Positions 9,074 through 21,133 of a DNA stretch of 64,000 nt are shown in pieces (position 1 is the stretch's first letter; the number at the start of each line of letters is the position of its first letter). The notes beneath the pieces are model-generated. The model was given only the letters and a program-made list of their open reading frames with translations, made no database searches and was not told where the DNA came from. The position numbers were made by a program, and so were the translations under genes. The stretch lies in assembly GCA_017500935.1 (NCBI GenBank), contig JAFVXW010000015.1, positions 38,416 to 102,415 of the forward strand. The letters are read 5' to 3'. This DNA comes from Lachnospiraceae bacterium (GTDB taxonomy: Bacteria > Bacillota > Clostridia > Lachnospirales > Lachnospiraceae).

Positions 9074-10168
9074 ATGGAAAAAATCATAAAATGTCCTGAA
9101 ACCATGTCTTCCCGCGAGCGTGTGATCAGAACTTTCAACTATGAAAAAACAGACCGCGTGACCATCGGTTATCATGCAAATCCCGGCATCCATCAGCGTT
9201 TAAAGGATGCTCTGGGTGTTGTCACAGATGAACAGCTTTTTCAGGCGCTGGGTGTAGATGACAGAAGTATTTCTGCTCCCTACACAGGTCCTCAGATTTT
9301 TACCGCACCTCCCAACAGAAGAGTGGATCCTTTAGAAGGCTGTCTGATGCGCAAAGTGGAGCATGACACCGGATACTACTGGGATTTCTGCGATTTCCCG
9401 CTGCAGGATGCGGAAGATGAGGATTTTGAAAAATTCCCGGTTCCCAATCCCGATCATTTTGACTATGACCAGGCACTTGCACAGGCAAAATCCTATGAAG
9501 GAAAATACGGTTTATATGTAGGAAATGCCGGAACTCCCGACATTATTAATTCAAACGGCCGCATCATGGGTATGGAGGACATACTCTGCCATCTTTTAAC
9601 CAATGATCCTGCTGCAATGGCTTTTGTAAACCGCCGTGTAGATTTTCAGTTTGGCATGATGGAACGTCTTTTAGACAAATGCAAAGGCTATATTGACTTT
9701 ATGTGGCTTGGAGAAGATCTTGGTACCCAGATCGGTCCCATGATCAGTCTGGAACTTTACCGTAATACCTTAAAACCCATCCATAAAAAATTTGCGGATC
9801 TGGCTGCTGCTTACAACATTCCTTCCATCATCCATACCTGCGGCAGCTCCAGCTGGGTGTATGAAGATTTCATTGAGATCGGTATCAAGGGTGTAGATAC
9901 CCTGCAGCCTGAAGCAGTCAATATGTCACCGTCTTACCTGACAGAGCATTTTGGCGGCCGTTTGAATTTCCGCGGCTGTATTTCCACCGCAGGTCCTCTG
10001 GCTTACGGCACACAGGAAGATGTCTGGAACAATTGTAAGGAAACGCTGGAGATCATGATGCCTCACCGCGGTTATCATTTTGCACCGACCCATGAGATTC
10101 AGGACAATACTCCCACTGAAAATGCCATCGCCATGTATCAGGCGGCACATACGCTGGGCAGATATTGA
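9074..10168 (+). CDS. Uroporphyrinogen decarboxylase-fold (MtaA/CmuA-like) protein 1
   Basis: Member of the uroporphyrinogen decarboxylase superfamily, 364 residues. It opens with SSRERVIRTFNYEKTDRV, the standard start of the non-heme branch, and carries IIHTCGSSS (about residues 255-263). The His-x-Cys there resembles the zinc site of methylcobamide:thiol methyltransferases (MtaA/CmuA), in which this fold moves methyl groups instead of decarboxylating porphyrins. A later Cys (RGCIST) may be a further ligand. No corrinoid protein or heme gene is nearby, so the methyl donor is unknown. It is followed after 32 bp by a second member of the same superfamily, so the two probably form one transcription unit. 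Confidence 0.75.
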   Translation: MEKIIKCPETMSSRERVIRTFNYEKTDRVTIGYHANPGIHQRLKDALGVVTDEQLFQALGVDDRSISAPYTGPQIFTAPPNRRVDPLEGCLMRKVEHDTGYYWDFCDFPLQDAEDEDFEKFPVPNPDHFDYDQALAQAKSYEGKYGLYVGNAGTPDIINSNGRIMGMEDILCHLLTNDPAAMAFVNRRVDFQFGMMERLLDKCKGYIDFMWLGEDLGTQIGPMISLELYRNTLKPIHKKFADLAAAYNIPSIIHTCGSSSWVYEDFIEIGIKGVDTLQPEAVNMSPSYLTEHFGGRLNFRGCISTAGPLAYGTQEDVWNNCKETLEIMMPHRGYHFAPTHEIQDNTPTENAIAMYQAAHTLGRY

Positions 10169-10200
10169 TTTTTTCATACCATGCTGAATTGGAGAAACTT

Positions 10201-11274
10201 ATGATGACTGCAAGAGAACGAGTTTTAAAGGCCCTGCATTTTGAAAAACCCGACAGAATGCCCTTTGAGATCAGCTGGGGCGCTTTTACACCCTCTTTGA
10301 TGAAAGTATATCAGGAGCAGACCGGCAGTGATCTGGATCCTGCTGATTATTTTGATTTTGATACCAGATCTGTCGCGCCCGGTCCGACCCGGAAAAATAC
10401 CGATTTTTCCAAATATTATTCCTGTCCCATCCCGGAAAATGCCACATTTAATGAATGGGGCATCGGTTTTGTTCCCGGATCCACGGAACATTTTGTGGAA
10501 TTTAAGTTTCACCCGCTTTCTTTTTGCACGACAGCAGAAGAGGTAAAAGCATTTGAATGGCCGGACATTGATGCCGATTACCGCTACGAAGGCTTAAAAG
10601 AGCAGATTGAAGCTTACAAAAAAGCCGGATATGCTGTGACAGGAGACATGGTCTGTACCATTTTTGAGACTGCCTGGCAGCTGCGCGGGCTGGAAACCTT
10701 TCTGATGGATATGTACGAAGAAGAGGAGATTGCAGAGGCCATCTGTGAAAAACTCTGTGAACTGCGGATCAATCAGGCAAAAAAACTGGCCGGACTTGGC
10801 GTGGATATCCTTCGTCTTGGAGACGATGTGGCAACCCAGAACGGTCCCTTGATGAGCCGTGAACATTACGGCAGATTTTTTAAGAAATATATGAAACAGA
10901 TCATTGATGCCGCCAGAGAAGTCAATCCTGATATTCTGATATTCCGGCACTGTGACGGCAATGTGATGGATCTGATTGATGATTTTATTGAGGAAGGCAT
11001 CGATATTCTCAATCCAGTGCAGCCTGAATGCAATGATCTGGCACTCATCTATGAAAAGTACGGTGACAGACTCGCATTCTGGGGCGGTATCGGCACCCAG
11101 AGCACCATGCCCTTTGGCAGTTCTTCTGATGTTGAAAAAGCAGTTCTGGAAGTTCAAAAACTGCTCGGCGGCCGCGGTGCGCTTGTCATTGCTCCCAGTC
11201 ATATTCTGGAACCCGAAGTTCCCTGGGAAAATGTGACTGCCTTTGTGGAAACGGTTAAAAAATCCTTTTATTAG
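10201..11274 (+). CDS. Uroporphyrinogen decarboxylase-fold protein 2
   Basis: Second UroD-superfamily protein, 357 residues from the chosen start. It begins MMTARERVLKALHFEKPDRMPFE, the typical N-terminus, and GGAGA lies 6 nt before ATG at 10201; an alternative ATG follows directly at 10204. The site equivalent to HTCG in its neighbour reads FRHCDGNV, so the cysteine is shifted by one and the chemistry could differ. Only moderate similarity to gene 1 is visible, so this is not a recent duplication. The pair may work as a heterodimer or on two related methylated substrates, but that is inference. Confidence 0.72.
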   Translation: MMTARERVLKALHFEKPDRMPFEISWGAFTPSLMKVYQEQTGSDLDPADYFDFDTRSVAPGPTRKNTDFSKYYSCPIPENATFNEWGIGFVPGSTEHFVEFKFHPLSFCTTAEEVKAFEWPDIDADYRYEGLKEQIEAYKKAGYAVTGDMVCTIFETAWQLRGLETFLMDMYEEEEIAEAICEKLCELRINQAKKLAGLGVDILRLGDDVATQNGPLMSREHYGRFFKKYMKQIIDAAREVNPDILIFRHCDGNVMDLIDDFIEEGIDILNPVQPECNDLALIYEKYGDRLAFWGGIGTQSTMPFGSSSDVEKAVLEVQKLLGGRGALVIAPSHILEPEVPWENVTAFVETVKKSFY

Positions 11275-11287
11275 TACAATTTTGTCA

Positions 11288-11316
11288 TTAACAACTGCAG
11301 AAAAATAGATTATAAT
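11288..11316 (+). promoter_or_regulatory. Sigma-A promoter for the EamA transporter
   Basis: TTAACA (11288-11293), a 17-bp spacer and TATAAT (11311-11316). A hairpin with arms TTAGGGAAAA and TTTTCCCTAA follows at about 11319-11354 in the leader. It lacks a T run, so it looks like an mRNA-stability or regulatory structure more than a terminator. Confidence 0.65.
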
Positions 11317-11382
11317 CGTTAGGGAAAAGCGGATTTTGTCTGTTTTTCCCTAATCTTTAATTCCGGAAAGGATAATCGTCTT

Positions 11383-12321
11383 ATGGAGTACATTTATTTA
11401 CTGATTGCCTGTACGTTCTTTTCCCTGCAGTTTATTTTCCAGAAACTGTTTGAACGTCGTACCATCGGCGGTCTTGGCGTCTGCCTCTGGAACATGATCG
11501 TCTGCTGTACCATCGGTTCCATTTTCCTGGTGATCAAATCAGGATTTCCCACACAGTTTACCTGGGGTGCTTTTATTCTTGCGTTTCTGACAAGCGCCTG
11601 CGGTATCATCTGTACCGTATCCACCATCACTGCCATGAGCTACGGCAAAGTTTCCGTTGTCACAACCTTCTGTCTTGCCGGCGGCATGATCGTACCTTTT
11701 GTATTCGGCATTGCAGCACTCAATGAAACAGCAGGACTTTTCAAATGGATCGGTATGGCAATCCTGTGCATTTCCCTGATTCCCGCACTGATCCAGAAAG
11801 GAGACAGTGCCGTTGAGAAAAAGGGTAATCTTAAATTTATCATCTGCAACATCCTGATTTTTATGACCAACGGTATCATCAGTGTCTTTTCCAAGATTCA
11901 CCAGATTTCTGATTTTGCCGTGGACGAAACCAGTTATCTTTGCACCAGTGCGGCAATCCGCTTGGTGACATCCATTCTGATCCTTCTTCTGCTTGCATTT
12001 GTAAAGAAAAACAAAGGCGATGCTGCTCCCATTAAAAATACCCTCTGGGAAATCGGCAGAGAGAAGATGAATATGAAGCTTTATATTTATCTGATCGTGG
12101 TTTCCGGTACATACGCAGTCTGCAACACCCTTGGCGAAACCTTTAACCTCTACTGCATGAAGACCATGGATGCCTCCATCCAGTTCCCTGTATTGAGCGC
12201 AGTTGTCATCATCATGGGCGCGATCTTCGGAAGACTGTTCTTTAAGGAAAAGATAACCAAATCATCTGCTTTAAGCCTGATTTTATCCGTGATCGGTATT
12301 GGGTTGTTTATGATTCAGTAA
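11383..12321 (+). CDS. EamA/DMT-superfamily transporter
   Basis: Integral membrane protein of 312 residues, with about ten hydrophobic segments in two five-helix halves (residues 1-140 and 150-312) joined by a charged linker (KGDSAVEKKGNLK). This is the drug/metabolite transporter plan. Such proteins export or import small metabolites; the substrate cannot be told from sequence. It is monocistronic, with its own consensus promoter and a terminator shared with the convergent SGNH gene. Gene order after the UroD-like pair hints at a related metabolite but does not prove it. Confidence 0.75.
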   Translation: MEYIYLLIACTFFSLQFIFQKLFERRTIGGLGVCLWNMIVCCTIGSIFLVIKSGFPTQFTWGAFILAFLTSACGIICTVSTITAMSYGKVSVVTTFCLAGGMIVPFVFGIAALNETAGLFKWIGMAILCISLIPALIQKGDSAVEKKGNLKFIICNILIFMTNGIISVFSKIHQISDFAVDETSYLCTSAAIRLVTSILILLLLAFVKKNKGDAAPIKNTLWEIGREKMNMKLYIYLIVVSGTYAVCNTLGETFNLYCMKTMDASIQFPVLSAVVIIMGAIFGRLFFKEKITKSSALSLILSVIGIGLFMIQ

Positions 12322-12324
12322 AGC

Positions 12325-12372
12325 AAACAGGCATACATAATCAGTAAAACCTGATCTTGTATGCCTGTTTTT
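12325..12372. terminator. Bidirectional terminator between EamA and SGNH genes
   Basis: 13-bp stem AAACAGGCATACA / TGTATGCCTGTTT with a further TCA/TGA pairing inside. T-rich on both outer sides when read from each strand. Confidence 0.8.
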
Positions 12373-12379
12373 ATCATTT

Positions 12380-13072
12380 TCAGCCTTTTTCTATTTCTTC
12401 CAGAATTCTTCTGCATTTCTCAAAGTCCAGCACAACCGGTACTTTTTCTTTTTCTTCCACAAAGACAGGATGTTCAAAGTCAATCTCAAGTCCTCCGATA
12501 AAATCCTGTCCCATACCGATGATTTCCTCAGAAACTGTTCCTGTCAGTGCTTTGCACATCACGGCAGCGATCAGAAAATCGCCGTAGAGTCCCGCATGTT
12601 CCCCATCTGTAAAAAAAAGGTCTATATCATCATACTTATTGATGACGCTCTGCCAGACTCTTCCCACCGGTGCAAGCAGCGCTCCATTATCTGCCGCCAG
12701 CTTCTCGCAGGTATCGATCATTTTCTGCTGGTTTTCGGGATAGGCTTTTTCTGCCCAGGTCATATAGATTACAGGTTTTACCCTGCAGCGATGGCAAAGT
12801 TCTATGATGTCTTTTCCCCAGAATAACGTTTCCTCAACAGGCGGATAAGGATGTGCAGCCTGCTGGATGATACAATAATCATAACCGCCGTACATCAGAT
12901 TAAAACGCAGCGCAAAATACTCTTTTCTATGCCATTCCAGCGTTCTTCCGGAATAGGAAAGCATGGTTACATCGGGCTTTTGTCCCGTAGTTTTTAACAC
13001 AAAACGGGCAAAAAGCTCCGGCATATCATTAAAATAAGTATGGCTGTTGCCTAAAAATAATACTTTCATCAC
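12380..13072 (-). CDS. SGNH/GDSL-type hydrolase
   Basis: Small (230-residue) cytoplasmic hydrolase of the SGNH type. Block I appears as LFLGNSHTYFND (residues 5-16), with the nucleophile Ser at about residue 10. Block V appears as FFTDGEHAGLYG, supplying an Asp-x-x-His pair. There is no signal peptide. Substrates in this superfamily include acetylated sugars and short esters, which would suit a glycan-degrading region, but specificity is not visible. It lies 13 bp downstream of the membrane protein gene on the same strand and probably belongs to its transcript. Confidence 0.65.
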   Translation of the reverse strand: MMKVLFLGNSHTYFNDMPELFARFVLKTTGQKPDVTMLSYSGRTLEWHRKEYFALRFNLMYGGYDYCIIQQAAHPYPPVEETLFWGKDIIELCHRCRVKPVIYMTWAEKAYPENQQKMIDTCEKLAADNGALLAPVGRVWQSVINKYDDIDLFFTDGEHAGLYGDFLIAAVMCKALTGTVSEEIIGMGQDFIGGLEIDFEHPVFVEEKEKVPVVLDFEKCRRILEEIEKG

Positions 13073-13085
13073 TGTCTCCCCAAAT

Positions 13086-13724
13086 TTATTCCAGATCCAC
13101 GCCGCCGGTTTGTCCGATACGGATCAGCACAACTGCCGCTGCGATTGCCAGATACCATAAATAGCTTTGGCCTGCCATTGCCAGACCAGCTGTACAGATA
13201 CAGAAAAATCCAAATCCCACGTCATAAATAGCCCAGAAAATTCCAAGAATCTTATATTCCTTCAGATATCGTCTGGCAGTCAGAAGGGGCATAATCGCAA
13301 TAAATAAAAACAATGCACCAAGCCAGATCGGATCAAATCCTGCCTGCAGATACTCTGAAAGCCAATGGAATCCTTCTTCTGTAAAAGAAAATTCCCCTTC
13401 CACAGCAGAAGTCAGAAGCTTTGCCTGCGCGATAAACTGCGGCAGAAGCCATCCGCACATTACCATCAGTACCGTACAGATAAAATCCATCATTTTTCTT
13501 CCAAAATCAGAAAAACATTTCTGTTTTTTTGTAAAATGCATAATCAGGGAAATGACTGCTGCAATTCCATAAAGAACCATGTAATAAAACAGATACTCCG
13601 GAAGTTTAGCAGCCTTTTGTTCTGAAAATCCCAAAAGTCCTGTCACAAAGGTATCCGGCCAGGTATTGGTTTTTAAGCCTTCCACCAGGGATTTCATACC
13701 GTCAACAATCAACGCATAATCCAT
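13086..13724 (-). CDS. Unknown integral membrane protein
   Basis: I do not recognise this 212-residue protein. It has about five hydrophobic segments: around residues 43-62 (LFYYMVLYGIAAVISLIM), 78-97, 132-147, 160-178 and 185-202. A hydrophilic loop of about 35 residues after the second segment ends in SEYLQAGFDP. The N-terminus (MDYALIVDGMKSLVEG) is amphipathic and no signal peptide is evident. It sits between a flavoprotein gene and an SGNH hydrolase gene on the same strand with short gaps (27 and 13 bp), so the three are probably co-transcribed. Confidence 0.6.
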   Translation of the reverse strand: MDYALIVDGMKSLVEGLKTNTWPDTFVTGLLGFSEQKAAKLPEYLFYYMVLYGIAAVISLIMHFTKKQKCFSDFGRKMMDFICTVLMVMCGWLLPQFIAQAKLLTSAVEGEFSFTEEGFHWLSEYLQAGFDPIWLGALFLFIAIMPLLTARRYLKEYKILGIFWAIYDVGFGFFCICTAGLAMAGQSYLWYLAIAAAVVLIRIGQTGGVDLE

Positions 13725-13751
13725 ATCCAGTTCCTCCTGCGTGCAAATAAT

Positions 13752-15098
13752 TTATTTTTTATCCTGCAGTACTTTTTTATAGGGAGCAAGCATACCCTCA
13801 TTCATGGCATTGCCCATCTTGGCTTTTACCTTGGGAGAGGAGATCAGTGCACCGACAAGATACATTTTCAGCATGGTTCCCCAGCTTTTCTGCGGGAAAT
13901 CGTACTGTCCGTGGGCTTTGTAGAATTTGTGGTCTGCCTTCATCATACCCTGCATGATCCAGATCAGATCACGGAAAATCTTCATGCCGCCCACACCATA
14001 GAAGTTCTGGGGCTGTTCATAGCGATTGACAATGGCATATTCCAATTTTGCTGCCATTTTATCGATCTCACCGTCAGGATCGTTTTCATCTGTTGCCACG
14101 CCTGCCAGATAATTGCATCCCACCTGGCTGCGCCCTTCGATAATGGCCTGCAGATTTGCTTCCTGACTGTAATTGCCGGTGATAAGATAACCAAAGGGCA
14201 TACCCATGGTAACGGTACGGTGGCCGTTGCAGAACTGTCTGTCGTCATACATTTTAAATTTTGCGCCCATGGAATGGTCTTTGACAGAAAATGCATAGAC
14301 AATGGATTCACCGCTCTGGATCTCATTGCGCAAATATTCATCAAATCCGTCTTTGTAGATACATTTGCCGGTAACTGCACAGTTAAAGCAGCCCAGACAT
14401 CCGCCCTGGAAAGGATATTCGCGCAGATTGATCACGCGGGTTTTTCTGGGAAATACCGCACGGAAACGGTCTATCATATTTTGAAGCTGCTCATTATCAG
14501 TTTCACAGTCTGTGACGATCACCACATCACCGGGCTTTTCGCTGATCACTTTATCAGAAGCAGGAATTGTCACCGGATGATGGATGGCCGGTGCACAATG
14601 ATAGGTAAATGCCTCATAAATATCATTTTCTGTGCACCAGGTCACAAATGACATGAAATCCAGGGCATCTTTCTGTCCTTTTTCCTTTAACAGATCATCC
14701 ATATCGGCAGAAAGTCCGCGGATGTATTTCATGCCCATATCCTGACAGTTTTCCCGGATATAATTGTGTGCGGTCACATCATAAAAATGCTTGGAGGTAG
14801 TGATCTGTGTGGCAAATTTACCGGATATCTCCACTCTGTTTTCTTTCATCAGTTCGATAAAACGATGCAGCTGACAGGGAGCAATAAAGGTATAAACCGG
14901 ATAGGAAAACAAAAGCATATCCGCCTTATTGATGGCTTCAATGGCAGGAGAGAAGTCTTTTTCCAGAACTTTAATACGCTGACCGGCATGCAGAATTTCA
15001 AAAGTATGCTGCGGAAAATTTTTTTCAAGATAGAGAACTGTCTGTAAAGTAATGCTGTAACTGCCCTTGGGGCTGCCGTTTATCACGAGAATATGCAT
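13752..15098 (-). CDS. Tandem flavodoxin-fold NAD(P)H oxidoreductase
   Basis: Predicted FMN-binding oxidoreductase of 448 residues that seems to contain two flavodoxin-like domains. The first starts HILVINGSPKGSYS (residues 2-15), a phosphate-binding loop of the NAD(P)H-dependent FMN reductase family, and continues to about residue 180. The second starts near residue 193 (VVIVTDCETDNEQLQ) and carries GGCLGCFNCAVTGKC, the cysteine cluster found in iron-sulfur flavoprotein-type reductases. A C-terminal helical tail (about residues 370-448) is of unknown role. It is cytoplasmic, with redox partner and substrate unknown. Domain boundaries are estimates by eye. Confidence 0.65.
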   Translation of the reverse strand: MHILVINGSPKGSYSITLQTVLYLEKNFPQHTFEILHAGQRIKVLEKDFSPAIEAINKADMLLFSYPVYTFIAPCQLHRFIELMKENRVEISGKFATQITTSKHFYDVTAHNYIRENCQDMGMKYIRGLSADMDDLLKEKGQKDALDFMSFVTWCTENDIYEAFTYHCAPAIHHPVTIPASDKVISEKPGDVVIVTDCETDNEQLQNMIDRFRAVFPRKTRVINLREYPFQGGCLGCFNCAVTGKCIYKDGFDEYLRNEIQSGESIVYAFSVKDHSMGAKFKMYDDRQFCNGHRTVTMGMPFGYLITGNYSQEANLQAIIEGRSQVGCNYLAGVATDENDPDGEIDKMAAKLEYAIVNRYEQPQNFYGVGGMKIFRDLIWIMQGMMKADHKFYKAHGQYDFPQKSWGTMLKMYLVGALISSPKVKAKMGNAMNEGMLAPYKKVLQDKK

Positions 15099-15143
15099 GG
15101 TAAATCTCCTGGTTCATTTTAATAAATACATACTTATCGTACA

Positions 15144-15168
15144 GAAAACGCCCACAAATGCGGGCGCT
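15144..15168 (-). terminator. Terminator after gyrA
   Basis: Read leftward, a CGCCC/GGGCG stem with inner GCA/TGT-type pairing is followed by TTTTC. It lies just beyond the gyrA stop codon. Confidence 0.6.
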
Positions 15169-15192
15169 TTCGTTTCCTGCGCTCACAGCGCA

Positions 15193-17742
15193 TTATTTTT
15201 CTTCTTCTTCCTTGGGAAGGGTTACTTCTTCTTCGACCTGATCAGCTGCAATTTCTTCCATTGCCTCTTCCACATCTTCAAATTCTGTATTGCCGTCAGA
15301 TACCTTTTCACGTACTTTGGCAATCTGTGCTACTGTCACACCGGGATCCAGATTGATCAGTTTGACACCTGATGTGATACGGCCCAATGTGGAGACATCG
15401 TCCATACGGATCTGGATAATGATGCCTTCTGTGGTGATCATCATGATCTCATTTTCATCCGTTACTGCCTTCACACCGATGACAGTTCCGGTTTTTTCTG
15501 TGATCTTATAGCATTTTACACCTTTGCCGCCGCGATACTGCGTGGAGAATTCTTCCATGAAGGTTCTCTTGCCCATACCGTTTTCAGACACGATCAGCAG
15601 GGAATCTCCCTGATGGTCAAGCTGCATGCCCACCACTTCATCATCATCTGTCAGTGTCATACCGATAACACCCATGGAGGTTCTGCCGGTTGCACGCACA
15701 TCTGTCTCCTTGAAGCGGATACACATACCTTCTTTTGTCACCAGGAAGATATCATTTTCCTTATTGGTGATCTTAACTTCGATCAGTTCGTCATCCTCAC
15801 GTAGATTTATGGCAGCAAGACCGTTTTTGCGGACATTGCTGTATTCCATGACGGAAGTTTTCTTTACGATACCTTTTTTGGTTACCATAAACAGATTCTG
15901 GTCTTCCTCATAATCCTGAATGGGAATGATGGCAGAAATCTTTTCTTCCGGTGCCAGCTGCAGAAGATTTACAATGGCAATTCCGCGGGCTGTACGGCTT
16001 GCTTCGGGAATTTCATAAGCTTTGAGTCTGTATACACGTCCAAAATTGGTAAAGAACATCACATAATGATGGGTCGTGGTCATCAAAAGATCAGCAATGA
16101 AATCTTCGTCGATAGTAGACATTCCCTTGATGCCTCTGCCGCCGCGGTTCTGGGATTTGAAATTGTCAACGGTCATACGCTTGATATAACCAAGATTAGT
16201 CATCGCAATGACGGTATTTCCTCTGGGAACCATATCTTCCATGGAAATATCATCTTCGTCAATGCCGATACGGCTTCTTCTGTCATCGCCGAATTTTTCT
16301 TTGATGATAAGAAGTTCTTCGCGGATCACGCCAAGAAGCTTTTTGCCGTCTGCCAAAATTGCTTTTAATTCCGCAATACGGACAAGCAGTTCCTGGTGTT
16401 CTGCTTCCAGTTTTTCTCTTTCAAGACCGGTCAGCGCACGCAGACGCATATCAACGATCGCCTGTGCCTGCATTTCGGTCAGGCCGAATCTTTCGATCAA
16501 ACGCTCTTTTGCGATTGGTGTATTCTGGCTGGAACGGATGATGGAGATCACCTCATCAATATGATCCTGCGCGATCAGCAGACCCTGTAAAATATGGTCT
16601 CTTTCCTCTGCCTTGTTCAGTTCATACTGGGTTCTTCTTCTTACCACATCTTCCTGATGCAGAATATAATATTTGAGCATATCCAGAAGATTCAAAACAC
16701 GGGGCTCATTGTTTACCAGAGCCAGCATGATCACACCGAAGGTGTCCTGCATCTGGGTATGTTTGTAAAGCTGATTTAAAATAACATTGGCATTGGCATC
16801 ACGTCGAAGCTCAATCACCACGCGGGTACCTTCGCGGTTGGATTCGTCGCGCAGATCGGTAATGCCATCGATCTTTTTATCTTTGTGCAGTTCCGCGATC
16901 TTTTCGATCAGTCTTGCCTTGTTTACCATATAAGGCAGCTCTGTCACAACGATCTGACTCTTGCCGTTTGCAAGTGTCTCAATATCAGTGACAGCGCGCA
17001 CGCGCACCTTGCCGCGGCCGGTACGGTAAGCTTCTTCCGCGCCTCTGGTGCCTAAAATGATGCCGCCGGTAGGAAAGTCAGGCGCTTTTACGATCTCCAT
17101 GACTTCCTCGATTCTGGTGTCTCTGTCTTCCAGAATGCGGTTGTCCATAACCTTTACCACCGCATCCACCACTTCACGAAGATTGTGAGGCGGAATATTG
17201 GTAGCCATACCGACTGCGATACCGGAAGTTCCGTTTACCAAAAGATTCGGATAGCGGGAGGGCATTACAACAGGCTCTTTTTCGGTTTCATCGAAGTTGG
17301 GAATGAAATCAACTGTATTTTTATTGATATCCGCAAGGATTTCCATGGAAATTTTTGAAAGTCTTGCTTCTGTATATCGCATTGCCGCAGGACCGTCACC
17401 GTCTTCGGAACCGAAGTTTCCGTGACCGTCAACCAGAGGATAACGGGTATTCCATTCCTGCGCCATATTTACCAGCGCACCATAGATGGAGCTGTCACCG
17501 TGGGGATGGTATTTACCCATGGTGTCACCGACGATACGCGCACATTTACGGTGCGGCTTATCGGGACCGTTATTTAACTCTATCATGGAAAACAGAACTC
17601 TTCTTTGTACCGGCTTTAAACCGTCGCGCACATCCGGAAGGGCTCTGGATGCGATTACGCTCATGGCATAGTCGATATAGGAAGTTTCCATTTTTTTCTT
17701 TAAGTCAACTTCTTCTATCCTGTCAAAAATATTTTCTTCCAT
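15193..17742 (-). CDS. gyrA: DNA gyrase subunit A
   Basis: Subunit A of DNA gyrase, which cuts and rejoins DNA to introduce negative supercoils with GyrB. At 849 residues it is full length: the winged-helix/tower breakage-reunion domain lies in the first 500 residues, and a beta-pinwheel C-terminal domain contains the GyrA-box-like QNRGGRGIKG. The catalytic Tyr is Y123 in AMRYTEARLS. The quinolone-resistance region reads HPHGDSSIYGALV, with Ser84 kept but glycine at position 88, where many bacteria have Asp or Glu. It ends in an acidic Glu-rich tail. It lies 13 bp after gyrB and is the last gene of the leftward dnaA-gyrA series. Confidence 0.98.
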   Translation of the reverse strand: MEENIFDRIEEVDLKKKMETSYIDYAMSVIASRALPDVRDGLKPVQRRVLFSMIELNNGPDKPHRKCARIVGDTMGKYHPHGDSSIYGALVNMAQEWNTRYPLVDGHGNFGSEDGDGPAAMRYTEARLSKISMEILADINKNTVDFIPNFDETEKEPVVMPSRYPNLLVNGTSGIAVGMATNIPPHNLREVVDAVVKVMDNRILEDRDTRIEEVMEIVKAPDFPTGGIILGTRGAEEAYRTGRGKVRVRAVTDIETLANGKSQIVVTELPYMVNKARLIEKIAELHKDKKIDGITDLRDESNREGTRVVIELRRDANANVILNQLYKHTQMQDTFGVIMLALVNNEPRVLNLLDMLKYYILHQEDVVRRRTQYELNKAEERDHILQGLLIAQDHIDEVISIIRSSQNTPIAKERLIERFGLTEMQAQAIVDMRLRALTGLEREKLEAEHQELLVRIAELKAILADGKKLLGVIREELLIIKEKFGDDRRSRIGIDEDDISMEDMVPRGNTVIAMTNLGYIKRMTVDNFKSQNRGGRGIKGMSTIDEDFIADLLMTTTHHYVMFFTNFGRVYRLKAYEIPEASRTARGIAIVNLLQLAPEEKISAIIPIQDYEEDQNLFMVTKKGIVKKTSVMEYSNVRKNGLAAINLREDDELIEVKITNKENDIFLVTKEGMCIRFKETDVRATGRTSMGVIGMTLTDDDEVVGMQLDHQGDSLLIVSENGMGKRTFMEEFSTQYRGGKGVKCYKITEKTGTVIGVKAVTDENEIMMITTEGIIIQIRMDDVSTLGRITSGVKLINLDPGVTVAQIAKVREKVSDGNTEFEDVEEAMEEIAADQVEEEVTLPKEEEEK

Positions 17743-17755
17743 ATTTGCTCCATTC

Positions 17756-20781
<3,026 letters not shown>

Positions 20782-20799
20782 GTTTCACCTGATAGTTAA

Positions 20800-21006
20800 T
20801 TACTGAATCTTTAATGTCTGTCCATTAAAAGTGATCACATCCCCGGGCACGATCTTTTTGCCGCGCTGGGTCTCAACTTCACCGTTTACTTTTACCAAAC
20901 CGTCCTGAATGACAAATTTGGCATCTACGCCGCTTTCCACCAGTCCGGCAGCTTTGAGCGCCTGACCAAGTTTGATAAAGTCATCTTTGATCTTGTATGT
21001 CTGCAT
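20800..21006 (-). CDS. yaaA: S4-domain RNA-binding protein YaaA
   Basis: Small S4-domain protein (68 residues) conserved between dnaN and recF in Firmicutes. The S4 fold is visible as IKLGQALKAAGLVESG, then VIQDGLVKVNGEVETQRGKK and IVPGDVITFNG, the RNA-binding loop pattern of the superfamily. Its role is linked to ribosome assembly in Bacillus, though evidence in Clostridia is thin. I start it at ATG 21006, which has GGGAG eight bases upstream; an in-frame ATG seven codons earlier has no good site. A hairpin separates it from dnaN. Confidence 0.88.
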   Translation of the reverse strand: MQTYKIKDDFIKLGQALKAAGLVESGVDAKFVIQDGLVKVNGEVETQRGKKIVPGDVITFNGQTLKIQ

Positions 21007-21076
21007 AAAAAATCTCCCAAATTTCAATCAGGTCTGCACACATGCTGCGCGGACCGTGAGAACGTGATACAAGTGT

Positions 21077-21119
21077 GCAAAAATCCCATCGCCGCAGGCG
21101 ATCTGAAATGGATTTTTGC
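21077..21119 (-). terminator. Hairpin between dnaN and yaaA
   Basis: Perfect 10-bp outer stem (GCAAAAATCC / GGATTTTTGC) with an inner TCGCC/GGCGA stem. Read leftward it ends in TTTTTGC, so it may terminate or attenuate dnaN transcription before yaaA-recF-gyrBA. Confidence 0.55.
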
Positions 21120-21133
21120 GGCAACCGTTAATT

